A stretch of 64,000 nt of DNA from Trichoplax sp. H2 (lineage: Eukaryota; Placozoa; Uniplacotomia; Trichoplacea). The stretch lies in NCBI GenBank assembly GCA_003344405.1, contig NOWV01000089.1, positions 62,001-126,000 on the forward strand, written 5' to 3'. The notes beneath the pieces were generated by a model. That model was not told the origin of the DNA and ran no database searches. It saw only the letters and a program-made list of their open reading frames with translations. Positions within the stretch are counted from its first letter, which is position 1, and each line of letters starts with the position of its first letter. Position numbers and translations under genes: made by a program. Shown here piece after piece: positions 28,298 through 38,604 of the stretch.

Positions 28298-30929
28298 TCA
28301 CGAGTCGTGGCTTTGATCTAATGCCTTTTCAGCCAAAGATATTAGAATTCCCGCAACCTCCGATGTTTCTGGAGGGTTCGATAAAATCCAGCAATCGTCA
28401 ACTCCTCTTGAATCCCTGCATAAAGGACACGATTGATTTTGTTCGAACCTGTAGTAGCAATATTTAAAATTTAATTGAATCATTTTAGGTCGAGGATTGA
28501 AATAATACAGGATGTAAACCTCATTGATATTCTAATTCGAGTAATGACAATATGACTAGCATGATGACGATCATTAGTTATTGCCATATTACAAACGCTA
28601 ACCAAGCATTAATGCATTCGTGACAATAGCTATGCATGCATGGTAATGCAATGTCTGATTGGCTATCCATACAAATGCAACACTCATCCTTGTAATTGTT
28701 TTGATCGAGTTCACGGTGACAGCTGTGATATTGAAACTGCAATCAGTATGATTTAACGTACAAAGATAAGATATAGGATTTTAAATTAAATGGAACTTAC
28801 TCCGAAAAAATAACGGAAGCTGACAAGTCCAGAGGTGAATTCTAAAATAAAATTATAGATAACCTTTTTTATTCAATTTACAGTTTGTATGGACTAGCAG
28901 GTTTCACGCGGTAATTAATAAATTAGACACTGCAATGTCGTAACCGTGTATAGAGTACAATTCTTGGTGCTATTTTGTAATAAGCAATATTATGAGACCA
29001 CCAAAATATACGAAGTCTAGCTCTATATCACAATTTTTACATTGTCAGTCAAGATATCTTGAATACATCGAATCGATAGCATTTTAAACGATAGATATTT
29101 CAATAATTTTTTGATAATGCAATAGTTAACACTAATTTAGTGTAGTAACAACATGCCTGACTGTGTAACTAACTTTAAGCATATGCCATCGACCGACATA
29201 ATTATTATTTCATTAGTATACATATAGCAAACAATGAGTACATATTTCAATTGTATAGGTATCAGTAATACGCAGAATACTCGTACAAAGTGCACGATAG
29301 CAAAAACTAAGTCACTAGGCAATAACATCGATCAAACGAATTCACTATCATCCAACAGCACTCTACCTGATTAGATTCTTGCTTTGCGAGGACCAATTTT
29401 TCCATAATATCTTGACTTAAGTAAAGAAATTGCTTCAAATTCAGTTCTTTTATACTCTCCACCACACCATTAATCTTGTTATACTAAATTGTACATAAGA
29501 AAGCAGATTTCGCGTGAACAAGGGGCATACTATAAAGGTAAACTATAAATATGAGATAAGTCTGATTTAATGAACTTGAAGTTATATCCATCAAGTAGCA
29601 GGCGATCAGTGTTACTCTGAAAAAAGGCTAAGAGTGTTTGTAATCTTGACTATTGCAACACGATATCATTGTAAATGTGTACAGTATATAATAAATACTA
29701 TATATAAGTTATAACTCCATGTAATTCACTATCTAATCGATAACGCTGAAATATGAGTATCATCGCATTGTTGAGTTATCTTTGATTAGATAGTGTTGGT
29801 TATTTCAATGCTATCATCATCGCTAGTGAATAATATGAATTTAGGAAATAGTAAAAGAACTGGTCACGCAAATGACAACTTATCAACTATAGCATATCGA
29901 TGTCATGTTGCATTTCGAATGTTATGCGCATTAATATACATTTAAGCATACCTTATTACAAATTATTTGTATTCTAGACTTTGAAATCGTACCAGCTCCA
30001 CACGTGGTCGAGGTGTCATCATCATCGCCGCTGTTTTCTTTTTCTACTTGGTAAAACATTAACTGCTTCCCGCCTTCGTCGGCTAAGTTTTGTAATCTAT
30101 CGTATAAACATCACATCAAACATACGAATCAGCAACTTCAGCGATCAGAAAAATAGTGATAACTATGATTATTGCATTAGCGGACATAGGATATCCGGTC
30201 AAGGCTCATTACAGTATTCATTAAGAGTAGTCGACGAATTATCGCAATTTTGAATTGAATATACAGTAATTAATTAAAGTGACTGTTTCAAATATCGATA
30301 TGTTGATAATCATAGTTAGGGTTAGGGTTAGCTATTCATTGCAGTCATGCATGTCTTTGATTTATGACTGATCACTGATACGACTTCATGTAAGACAGAA
30401 TTCAGTTTTAAGTTTTGCAATCTATCGTATGAACACCATTTCAGAAATGCCTATCAGTAACTTAAGCGATCGGAAACATAATATATCAACATATCGATAT
30501 TTAAATTAGATGCTCCATAATTAATTAATTTAAAATCTTTATGAGTTGTCGCCTACTTTTGATAAATACTATAATGAGCTTAAACCGTCGTCCATGTTGT
30601 AGTGTAGAAGTCATGCTGAAGTAAGTTAGCAGTCGAGCAAAGTACAATATAAAATGGAGGCTACTGATGACACTTCTCATGGGGCTAGTACACCACATAT
30701 ATCTTCGATCTATTACTGATCACTGATATGATTCATGCAAGGGATAAGTTACCCAACTGCTATTATGCTCCCTATTTTACTTCATGCTCTACAGCCTATG
30801 GGTTTGTTGAATGGTGTTCAAAACAATATAACATTGACACCTCAAATAACTAATTTAATTTCGCCAGTTTGAGAGATAAACTTACTCTTCGTTTAACTTG
30901 TTGATTCGATCTTGAGATGATGAATCCAT
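28298..30929 (-). CDS. RNF141: RNF141-like RING-finger protein, complete
   Basis: RING-type protein similar to vertebrate RNF141 (ZNF230), presumed E3 ubiquitin ligase. Exons in coding order on the minus strand: 30886-30929, 29952-30096, 29367-29483, 28603-28736, 28298-28448; 591 nt, 196 aa (human about 230). The RING reads [20 protein letters not shown], then HECINAW across a splice, then CPLCRDSRG; the tail [20 protein letters not shown] matches the [20 protein letters not shown] tail of RNF141. The middle [20 protein letters not shown] reading frame before exon 2's acceptor is interrupted by a stop, so the acceptor at 30097-30102 (cgatag on the minus strand) is used. RIQIICNK joined to [10 protein letters not shown] equals the human RVVCTKINKSSGIVEAS region. 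The start [11 protein letters not shown] lacks the human MGQQ myristoylation start. Introns hold a hairpin and a repeat element. Confidence 0.9.
29727..29795. repeat. 69-nt hairpin in RNF141 intron 2
   Basis: Arms cactatctaatc (29727-29738) and gattagatagtg (29784-29795) are exact 12-nt reverse complements. After a 3-nt bulge a further 6 bp (gataac with gttatc) pair, leaving a loop of roughly 27 nt. Size and shape resemble a small-RNA precursor, but expression is unknown. Confidence 0.65.
30084..30475. repeat. Diverged 325-bp-spaced duplication in RNF141 intron 1
   Basis: The segment starting taagttttgtaatctatcg at 30084 (overlapping the start of RNF141 exon 2 and its splice acceptor) reappears as taagttttgcaatctatcg at 30409. 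Similarity continues for about 70 nt (tcagyaactt.agcgatc) with indels. The duplicated copy therefore carries a second acceptor-like site within intron 1. Confidence 0.7.
30290..30502. mobile_element. Candidate MITE-like element, 19-bp inverted ends
   Basis: aaatatcgatatgttgata at 30290-30308 is the exact reverse complement of 30484-30502. The 213-bp unit they bound lies in intron 1 of the RNF141-type gene and contains gttagggttagggttag and a partly duplicated copy of exon-flanking sequence. There is no open frame and no clear target-site duplication. Small non-autonomous transposon is one reading; a chance or gene-conversion palindrome is another. Confidence 0.4.
30317..30333 (+). repeat. Interstitial TTAGGG telomere-type motif
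   Basis: About two and a half units of gttagg/gttaggg (gttagggttagggttag) match the common animal telomere repeat. The short length fits an interstitial site, not a chromosome end. Confidence 0.7.
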
Positions 30930-32585
30930 TATAAAAAAATGCAAAAGTGAATTTAGCGGTTAGAATAAATTAATTATTTATGATACATATTCAAGCAGAG
31001 ACCAAGTACTGTACATTCATTCCAAAGTAATCATTCTTCACATTAAATAATTTATTCTAGACTATGCGATACTTTAGTGATTATCATGATGGCCTATATA
31101 GATAATTACTTAATCTAATTACTAAATGATGAACTCTTTTAGAGTCAATTGACTTCGTATAGTGTGTAATAAATAGTTAATTCCGTATTTACAGTAGCGC
31201 ATTACGTTTATTCTCAATATGGATGCTAATTAAGGAATGACGGCCTATGTATTTATATACTGGATAAAGGTAAAGATAATTTGGTAGATTAATCAAACAT
31301 AACATCATTCATCAGGTAGCATGATTTCGTACAAGAATAACGCTAAAAAGGCCTTTAGTGAGAGTTTACACATAAATTTCTGTATCTTGGGTTGAACAAA
31401 GTGAAAGAGAGGAATTCGAAAGTACTCTGCTATCTCAAGGGCGATACCGGTACTACTAGACAAAAAATGGTTTAATTTCCCTGACGAAATGATAATTGTA
31501 CATGTAATTGCTATCTGTGGAATTTTCCCTATGCCAGAAATTAATTCATATTAAAATAAATGCAAGGAATTACTCTATTCTATTTACACTTAGTCAAAAA
31601 TGGCTAATTAAGAAATGAATTTCAGGTGCCGTTAGTTTATTACTAAATCGAGCGGTTGGGAATCAGTTAAGGCTATGATGCCTCCTTCGTATCTTCGTGT
31701 ATCATTGTAGAGAACTTATCATGAATACTTTCTGTATAGCTATTTTAACCTTGCCAAGGTATAGAATACAGGCTTTCTAGCGTATTTGTGAAGTAGAATC
31801 GTTAAGAATGTATGTGTATACTACAAGATCTTCCTTTTGTGATAATTTTCGAAAGCGATGATGCAATTATTTCGATCCCTTATACAGTAAATTAAGTTTG
31901 CTCTACATTATACTTCAATAAATCCTCTCTAGGACTACAGGACAGGTTGACCTTTTAATGTTCATTATGAAAGAAAGCTATGATTCCAAATGTATTTCTA
32001 CATCAGCAGAAAATAAGTACATGTATACTGCAATAGATCAAGGCATATTGTCGATGCGGTACGACTTTCGATACGAGCTATGGCTATAACTTTCAATCTT
32101 GATCAAGTTTCAAAACTTAAAAGAGTTACCGGTTCAATGGCAAGGTTGTCTAAATTATGTGTTACACAACATCTACGATATTATTTATTCGCATGACTGC
32201 AAGTTGTAAGTTAGTAAAATTACGTTCCAGTTTACTGTTTCCGAAATGAACTGAATTATCGAGTCGAAATTCAGATGAGGCAGTTACTAGCCTACCATTG
32301 TAAAACGGTGGTCTTATAAATCAAGAAATAAATAATCGTTTGGATCGCACGTCGCGGTCGGTAGTGACATGAGCTTCTACAGCGATTAATTAATTAATTG
32401 TACTGTATAACCTGACGACATAATAAGCAATATGATAAAGACAAGGATTAGATTTAGACGCATATAGTCCTATGAAATTTTCTCTATTTTGTACCGTTTC
32501 GATTGCTGTCAATGCTCCCGAATACATCTCGGCGAGACTGACATAATAAATGTAGATATCAGGCAAGCTGCTATGCTGAGCTTAC
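30930..32585. other. Intergenic region, no gene recognised
   Basis: AT-rich sequence upstream of the RNF141-type start codon. The word ctgatcactgatacgacttcatg at 30366 (inside the neighbouring intron) has a degenerate relative near 30715. I looked on the minus strand for an exon continuing the MGQ exon at 32586-32700 and found none with the right phase. Confidence 0.45.
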
Positions 32586-32700
32586 CTGATAATTTTTCTT
32601 GATTAATTTTCATCATTTCGCGGAATATTAAGGCATCTTTTTCCTCTTTACTTCGGTAATATTGGGAAACTATCTTTTGCCTACTCGGTCCTTGACCCAT
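32586..32700 (-). CDS. Orphan first coding exon, N-myristoyl-type start
   Basis: From ATG 32700 the minus strand reads MGQGPSRQKIVSQYYRSKEE and continues for 38 codons to KLS, followed by a good donor (gtaagc) in phase 1. MGQGPSR would fit an N-myristoylation start and the rest is charged and helical. RNF141 of vertebrates also starts MGQ, but phase 1 does not fit the phase-2 requirement of RNF141 exon 2, and exon 1 of that gene has no acceptor. Either a separate small gene whose other exons I could not find, or a chance frame. Confidence 0.3.
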
Positions 32701-35451
32701 AATGGATTTTGGGACTCTTGCTAACGATTGAGTACGCGTAACAAGTAAAAAATATTCTCCTTTGCCGGGATGCTTTGGAAGTAATCCACTCTACAGGCAG
32801 TATTCTTTCTGGAAATACAGTATAATTCAGTCAAGAAGTGGTCGTTGCACTGTATATTGGATCTCTATCTATCGTAAACTACTACTAGAAACCATCAGAA
32901 GATGATCCAATGCTCCAGAACTGAAAAATGTTTCTTTCAATGCCACTTGACGATGGCTGGTAGTCTGCAAGTTGCGAAATTGCACAATATTTCTAGGTGT
33001 CTAGTAATAAAAATGGGAAGGACCCCAATAGGACATGGGGCGCAAACTCGATACTAGCGCATTCATACTGTGCAAGCCATCAAGGCTGATTTGATACTGT
33101 AGTATAGAGACCCTACTCTCTCATGCGACACTCGACAGTATGTCCTGTTGACAAATATTGCGTAAACGAAAACAACAACCGATCGAGGATTTTGTTTATT
33201 AACCGGAAATTATCGATCTAAGGATAAGACTTATATAAATCTTTCCATGTTATGCATTGGACAGCTACTCGTATGTTAACTATTCCTGTAGACTCTAAAC
33301 TAGTCTACAGTCACGTTACGAAATCTTGACTCTTTCTTTCGGATTAACGCTCAACTGAATGGATAGTTTCTAGTGATCATAAGGTAGAAAAGTAGGAGGC
33401 TGTCGAATTGCAAATTCCAACCGCACCACAAATGATTATTTTAGGGTAGCAGTATACAGGATGAATTTTTACTGCAGAAAGTAGCAAAATAAAGTACAGT
33501 ACAGGGAAATTAACGGAACGGAGGAGAGGATATCACGTTATAAGTTACCACCACAACTGCGACAGGTGTTGTTGGTTACTTCTTCAAGGGTACTAAATAA
33601 AATACCTTGCATTCTTTTAACAGGCAAGTACATCATCGATCACAGAAATGGTTATACGCGTAGTGATATGATGCATCCTAATACTCCTTTATTTCATATT
33701 CTTATACTAGTAAATATGTTATAGATTTTCTAATCAGTATCAGCTTATTTCGCTATTTGCAATGTTGATTGAATCGGCATGACCTACCCAATGGATACAG
33801 TAGTCTATTTTTGAAATCCATCTTTTTGCATCGATGGCAGCATAAAAATGGAACACGAAAGAGTTTCATAGGAGATACATCCGTGCAAATAAGCCCCGTC
33901 TAGATGCAGTGAATAAATTTATTTATTCATTTTGTATAAATGCCAATTGCTCTTCGATCTTCTATATCTATGATGATAATGGCACTTAATCTTATTTCAT
34001 GAATTATTGAATGAATACAAGTGAAGGTAATTCCATTAACTCGATACAAATTATCATACCAATGAAATTAATATTAACATGATTTTGTCATTAAACATGG
34101 ACAGTATGGTCCATCAAGGCAGTACAGTTCTACATTTAGATAGTATAAAATAGACTCCAGTTTAATTTAAATCCCTTCTTCGTACGATATAATCTTCCGA
34201 GATCATGATTGAACTATCTTTCACTTTTTGAGGTTCTTACTATCCCACAAAACAAACTATGTCAATTTATATATCAAATTTTGGATGATGTATATATATA
34301 ATATATATATATCATTTATCAAACAACAATGAATTAATATCAGTAGGTCTGAAATTGATAGGGTGCATCAAAAATACTGTACAATATATACACACAGGGC
34401 TATAAGAATTGATATATCACGAGTTTACAGAATATTGCAGCGTAACATCAGAGCTGAGCTTAGAAGCTTGTAAGGCGTACACAAGTCTTTAGTAAGTTGG
34501 AATAGAATAGAATCAAAAGTAATAAGCTAACGAGAGCATAAAACAGAATAGTGTTTGGGTATACTCTCCCTGTATCTTATGGCTTTCATATCTAACACAT
34601 CTTTGGAGGATTACGCTCTATTAGGTATCATTTTGCGGTATACAGTATTTAATTTCGTATATACAGTTAAGGCTAGTAGATAGAAATTCTTTTTGTACCA
34701 TTCCCTATTTCAACAGTTAAAAGATGAAAAAAGAATATTAATTTTGAAGTCAATTCCACAAGCATGCTACATTAGGTTGATATTAACATTTTCTACTTTA
34801 CTACCACTTAGAATAGCGTACATTTATATGATGTCCATGAACTCAAATGTCAATCGTATTGCAAATTGACTGTATAGTTAAGGATGACTGGTTTTAATTG
34901 CAAAATCATGGTAAGATACTGAAATATCATGGAGTGGGACATGAATGATGTTGTTGCTAGGAATCCGTTACGGTTAGCGTAGATTTAAACGATGGCTTAT
35001 TGAAAAATTAGTACCAAGTATATGTGAAATATTTGCAATGGTAAGCATGATCTACGACTAATGCAGGCAGGCTGGAGAATACATCTAAGTTTGCAATAAC
35101 CTTGATTGATGTAGCTTCTATTCATTATGAATCATATGGTGTTTAGCAGAATGTTGTATAGCAAGCATGAGAACATGATCAAGGAATAATGCAGACAGGC
35201 AGGAAAACACATTTAAGCTTGAGTAACGTTAGTTGGTGTAGCTTCTATAATTATAGTCGATACAGTAGGATGTTTGCATACCAAGGTTGATGACATAATC
35301 TACAAATAATTATCATGGAAGCCTGCTAAAAGATGCGTATAAACTAAACTAATTGTGCTCTGCGACTGCGAAAACATTAGCTGATGTGGTTTGTATTGTA
35401 AATATATATATACTGTATATATACTAAATCCAGTACGCCCATTAGATATCC
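32701..35451. other. Intergenic region with tandem repeat
   Basis: No open frame with recognisable similarity. It includes an AT-dinucleotide run at about 34287-34318 and a three-copy 120-bp tandem repeat at about 35041-35400 just beyond the COA8 stop codon. Confidence 0.5.
35041..35400. repeat. About 120-bp tandem repeat, three diverged copies
   Basis: Copies start near 35041, 35161 and 35281. Shared landmarks include gcaagcatga, aatgcaggcaggc/aatgcagacaggc, gatgtagcttctat/ggtgtagcttctat and a spacer ending tgtata/tgcata. The third copy is strongly diverged (gatgtggtttgtat). Confidence 0.7.
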
Positions 35452-36360
35452 TTACTTGTTATAATTGATATGGATCTTGTAATTATCGTTTAAAAATTGG
35501 CCATAAAATTCTGCAAGTTCATCAGCATGTAAATGCGTTTCTTCATCATTACTCTCTTTTATCTTACAATTAGCATCTCGCTTGGCAATGTATTCTTTCT
35601 TGCATTGTTGAAAATTTATATTTTGCTCCCGCCAGAACTGATGATTCCATTCTTGTACATCTCTTCGCATCTGCCTTAAATATCTTTCACTTGGGCTTTC
35701 AAGAGACTTTTCTCTTAAAATGAAAGGTCTAATATTCGATTGAGGATCTGGTTGGCCGACGTCGTCATGGAAATTCCAGCTTACCGGTGCTTTCTTCTGA
35801 GTTTATCATATTGAAATAACGTTCAACAACAACGAAATAGGTTAAAATGTTATCAAAGTAGACTTTGCACGCTGCAGTATTAGCGTTGGATAGTACAGTA
35901 CGTTTAAAGCAGATATGGAATCCAATCTACACTAAAGAGAAGGATGCCTATTAAAGTTTATGTGTTCAAGATAGAGTGCAATGGAAATTGTACAGCAAGC
36001 AAGTAGAGTAGACGTTGAACAACTTTAAGGTGCCATATTTTGCCCATGGAAGCATATGATTGTAGACTGTACAGTAGTCACTTTTGATATGGATACACAA
36101 AGAAGACAAGCAAGCTAGCGGCAAGTGGTGACCAGTCTAATGATAAAACTAAATCAATTTACTGCAGGTTTCTTCGAATATCGACTTGTTTTCGTGGTCG
36201 ATATTTTGCTCTACTAGACTAGTTTATTGGCTCGACTTTTAATCACGCTGATCAGCAACATAAGGGGGTACGACTCGTATTCGCTTACCGGCAACTTGAG
36301 TCCGGAGAAGTAAGATTGCCGACGGATGATTAGATTACGTATTATCCTTGGTACTGCCAT
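35452..36360 (-). CDS. COA8: COA8/APOPT1 cytochrome c oxidase assembly factor, complete
   Basis: Mitochondrial matrix protein needed for complex IV assembly under oxidative stress (known for mammalian COA8). Two exons in coding order: 36289-36360 and 35452-35796, joined in phase 0; 138 aa (human about 200). Exon 1 is a typical matrix-targeting peptide, MAVPRIIRNLIIRRQSYFSG, rich in R and lacking acid residues. Exon 2 carries the family blocks WNFHDDVGQPDPQSNIRPF (human WIGPPDKYSNLRPI), QEWNHQFWREQNINF and ADELAEFYGQFLNDNYKIH (human AEEMADFYKEFLSKNFQKH). It stops about 25 residues earlier than the mammalian protein, lacking the WYKRNF tail. It is head-to-head with NUP133 across a repeat-filled 2.2 kb region. 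Confidence 0.92.
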
Positions 36361-38604
36361 CCTATCCAGCTACTGTAAAGAGAGATTAGTGATAATTATG
36401 AGGTAGAAATGCTCTCCAATGCCATCGCCACTCGACGACTAGCAACAGCAGGCAAGAGGACGTGGAAAGATTGCCGAGGCTTTTGGCCAATGTGCACTAG
36501 TACAGACAGGACGGTAGTACAGGCTGTCATAGCCTATGGCACCTTGGTAGTATACTTGGAACCTTGTATTTCTCTCTCTACTAAACGCTGTTGCAGCCTC
36601 CGGTTAGAAAATTGCGTTTGATTGGGTACCGAGAGTAGATTACTCGGACATGAAATTGCAATAGCAAAAAACGCAAGGAGAACGATTTCTATTGGCAGCT
36701 TGCAATAGACTTGTCAATAGTAGGCGATTTTCAAATAGCTTTTAGCTTTTATGCAATATGAAAAGCAAACTCAAAAAGTGTTTCACAGCTTGAAGTGGAA
36801 CAATTTCTTCGCAATAAGCAGCAATAATACAGTATATGAAGACTAGTCGATCCTTTGCATAATATACTGTACTTGAACTTTTCTTTTTACATCAATCGCA
36901 CGGTATTATGAGATCTTAAACAGATTTCATTAATGCTGTGCGATGGCAATATAAGAAAATAGACTAGTTTTAGGTTGTGGCAAAATTGTTCAGTAGTAAA
37001 GTGATGTGTACGCGTCTATTGATTTCTCGGCTTTTGCTATGTTCAATGCTGCTAAAGAAGATGTAAAATGCAGGCCGGATAATTACTCTTCACTCGATTT
37101 ATACTTTGCAAAGCATACTGTACTTGTACTTTTCACTTTACATCGATAGCACTATATTATAAGATCTTGAACAGACGTAATGAATGCTGTTGAGTGGCAA
37201 GATAAGAAATTAGACTAGTTTTAGGAGGTGGCAAAATTGTTCAGTAGTAAAGTGATGTGTACGCGTATATTAATTTCCCGGCTTTCGCTATGTTCAATGA
37301 TGCTAAAGAGGACGTAAAATGGAGGCCGGATAATTACTCCTACTCGATTTATACTTTGCATAGTTCACTTTATATCGATAGCACTACTTTATAAGATCTT
37401 GAACAGGCGTAATTAATGCTGTTGGGTGGCAAGACAAGAAATTAGACTAGTTTTAGGAGGTGGCAAAACTGTTCAGTAGTAAAGTGATGTGTACGCGTCT
37501 ACCGATTTCTTGACTTTGAATGCTGCTAAAGAGGATGTAAAATGGAGGCCGGATAATTACTCCTTACTCGATTTATACTTTGCATAGTTCACTTTATATC
37601 GATAGCACTACATTATAAGATCTTGAACAGACGTAATTAATGCTGTTGGGTGGCAAAATTGTTCATTAGGAAAGTGATGTGTACGCGTCTATCGATTTCT
37701 TGGCTTTGAATGCTGCTCAAGAGGATGTAAAATGGAGGCCGGATGATTACTCCTCACTCGATTTATACTTTGCATAGTTCACTTTATATCGATAGCACTA
37801 TATTATAAGATCTTGAACAGGCGTAATGAATGCTGTTGGGTGGCAAGACAAGAAATTAGACTAGTTTTAGGAGGTGGCAAAATTGTTCAGTAGTAAAGTG
37901 ATGTGTACGCGTCTATCGATTTCTTGGCTTTCGCTATGTTGCATGCCGCTAAAGTGGATGTAAAATGGAGGCAGAAGTTAGCGACATTAGGGTTCAACGG
38001 CACGGAGATAGGTAGATCGATCCCTTGCTTTTTGTAATAGTAAAAGCGATTAAAATGGATGTCAAATAGCGCTTTACCAACGTAAAAAGCTCTTCAGCAG
38101 TGATCCATAAATCATCGTCTGCTGTAAAATATACAAGCTGGGTCAATCGATCCTTTCATTTTCTCTAGACTAAAAGCAGCTTCAAATTATCCTATCCTGT
38201 TGGATGGACTGCTGGAGAGAAAGCTGGTAGACAAGACGCCAATAGATGCGCTCAACTTGCTTAACTTACTCTAGACTGAGTCAAGGGAGGGAAAAATTGG
38301 CTCAGCATTGAGTAGAGAGGCAAGGAAGAAATCGATCCACGCGACTACGAAACAGTTTCCAGTAAGGTCTACGGTGGTCTATCGACGTGTTGATACTAAA
38401 TCCAGTCAAAATCAGTCCTATTGGAAGGCTTGTATAGGGATTAGACAGGCTAAAACGCTGCATTGACATACTGTCACAGGACAGACGTTTTGACTGCAGT
38501 CAAGAGCGGCAAAATTAAGATTGCAACGAAAACAAGTACTAGCAACATTGGCTAGCCACAATCGAGAAGCTATCCTTGAAATTGCAATCGCTTCCTTCTT
38601 AGCC
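36361..38604. other. COA8/NUP133 head-to-head intergenic region
   Basis: Holds both presumptive promoters and the tandem array at about 36857-37975. Frames at 36409-36621 (plus) and 38418-38627 (minus) have no recognisable similarity. No named regulatory element could be placed. Confidence 0.5.
36857..37975. repeat. Five-copy 190-250 bp tandem array
   Basis: The block gtgatgtgtacgcgtct recurs at about 37001, 37251, 37484, 37674 and 37898, so the spacing is 250, 233, 190 and 224 bp. Each unit also carries tataagatcttgaacag, gactagttttagg, tggcaaaattgttcagtag, gaggatgtaaaatggaggcc and cactcgatttatactttgca. Copy-number and length differences come from internal deletions: the fourth unit lacks the gactagttttagg block. 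Stops interrupt every frame, so it is not coding. Confidence 0.9.

Noticed and set aside
36857-37975. Regularly spaced repeats considered as a CRISPR array
   Set aside because: Units are 190-250 bp, spacers are not unique, and this is an animal nuclear locus.
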